A stretch of DNA of 64,000 nucleotides, taken from Candidatus Thermodiscus eudorianus (lineage in GTDB: Archaea; Thermoproteota; Thermoprotei_A; Sulfolobales; Acidilobaceae). Location of the stretch: NCBI GenBank assembly GCA_015521085.1, contig WAOW01000001.1, positions 45,959 through 109,958 on the forward strand, in the 5' to 3' direction. The notes beneath the pieces were generated by a model, which was not told where the DNA came from, made no database searches, and saw only the letters and a program-made list of their open reading frames with translations. Positions 63,506 to 64,000 of this stretch are shown in pieces (position 1 is the first letter of the stretch; each line of letters starts with the position of its first letter). A program made the position numbers and the translations under genes.

Positions 63506-63928
63506 CTAGTAGTCGTCCATTAGGCATTCCCTCGCGACGGACATGAGCACGTCCCACATGCTCACTACCCCTATAGGCTTGTCCTCCTCGTCTACTACCA
63601 CCACGTGCTTGACCCCGGCAGTCTTCATCTTGGATAGGATGCTGGAGAGCTCCTCGTCCAAGCTCCCCGTTATGACGCTGGTAGCCATTACAGTCGACAC
63701 CCTCGGGTTCCTCCTAGCCTCCCCCGACGCCACCAGGTACAACACATCCCTCCTGGTAAGTATCCCAGCCAGCCTCCCCCCGGGCTCAACCACGACAACG
63801 CTACCAACGTTACTCTCGTACATAACCCTGCTAGCCTCCTCAAGCGTAGAATCGGGCTGGATCGACACAACCGGGGTACTCATAACCTCATAAGCCCTCC
63901 TCTCCAGGCCCCTACACTCCCCCTTCAA
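63506..63928 (-). CDS. CBS-domain pair protein
   Basis: 140 residues made of two CBS motifs: MSTPVVSIQPDSTLEEASRV with GRLAGILTRRDVLYLV (about 16-67) and MATSVITGSLDEELSSILSK with KPIGVVSMWDVLMSV (about 79-131). Such pairs bind adenosine nucleotides or SAM and regulate partner proteins. No other domain is attached, and the target is unknown. It lies upstream of the epimerase gene on the same strand with 63 bp between. Confidence 0.88.
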   Translation of the reverse strand: MKGECRGLERRAYEVMSTPVVSIQPDSTLEEASRVMYESNVGSVVVVEPGGRLAGILTRRDVLYLVASGEARRNPRVSTVMATSVITGSLDEELSSILSKMKTAGVKHVVVVDEEDKPIGVVSMWDVLMSVARECLMDDY

Positions 63929-64000
63929 ACCAAGACACCCTTGAGGAGGCGCACGGTCCCCCAGGGGAGGGTCCCCCAGTAGCCCGGGGCCAGAGGGTCC

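Noticed and set aside
1..64000. Insertion sequences, integrases, prophage or rRNA genes
   Set aside because: I looked for transposase, integrase and capsid-like proteins and for rRNA-like sequence on both strands and found none I could support.

Overview
The window reads as a hyperthermophilic crenarchaeon (Thermoproteota), most likely in or near the Desulfurococcales/Acidilobales. I name no species. Supporting signs are a crenarchaeal family-B DNA polymerase C-terminus, archaeal NAC, Pth2, TruD, DUF211, TrpB2, Mre11/Rad50 and split acyl-CoA mutase; frequent GTG/TTG starts; TATA boxes about 25 nt ahead of nearly leaderless starts; AGG/AGA and ATA codons; an intron-bearing tRNA-Pro; and a CRISPR repeat ending in ATTGAAAG. 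GC content looks like the mid-to-high fifties.

Layout. 0-4 kb: end of polB, a PadR/SdpI-type pair, a small PH-like membrane protein, tRNA-Pro(CGG), an HTH regulator and NAC. 4-8 kb: a sulfur module (DsrE-like, TusA-like, SQR-like flavoprotein, DUF1641) behind a promoter region full of GTATATAC repeats, then DUF488, UppP-like and GYD proteins. 8-15 kb: two unknown membrane proteins, a CstA peptide transporter with a small membrane partner, an ArsA-type ATPase with an unknown partner, an acyl-CoA synthetase and a class-II amidotransferase. 15-20.5 kb: an ACT-domain regulator divergent from a polar amino-acid ABC transporter, then trpB2 overlapping a SerK-like serine kinase. 20.6-28 kb: tRNA-Ser(GCT), enoyl-CoA hydratase, ThyX and a branched-chain amino-acid ABC transporter. 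28-35 kb: gatCAB and ileS.

35-50 kb: MBL hydrolases, ProC, MATE, Dph6, a DrrAB-like ABC exporter, DUF211, mre11-rad50, and a two-subunit B12 mutase divergent from a BtuF-like protein that lacks a signal peptide. 50.7-57.6 kb is the accessory part: a FucI-like gene of unusual base composition, a CRISPR array of 29 repeats with no cas genes, an ORF fused to the last degenerate repeat, a RelBE-type toxin-antitoxin pair, a 730-bp stretch without genes, and a secreted protein with a VPxxxP-type C-terminal sorting signal. 57.7-64 kb: SpeD-family enzyme, MoaB, Pth2, TruD, MTAP and a compact run of small genes.

How the genes work together. Much of the window concerns amino-acid and peptide use: two amino-acid ABC importers, CstA, acyl-CoA enzymes and a B12 mutase whose substrate-pocket residues look like isobutyryl-CoA mutase rather than methylmalonyl-CoA mutase. 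trpB2-serK suggests local supply of O-phosphoserine for tryptophan synthesis. SpeD and MTAP belong to polyamine synthesis and methylthioadenosine salvage. An 11-bp palindrome, GAGGGWCCCTC, occurs 14 times across the window in genes and gaps alike, far above the expectation from base composition.
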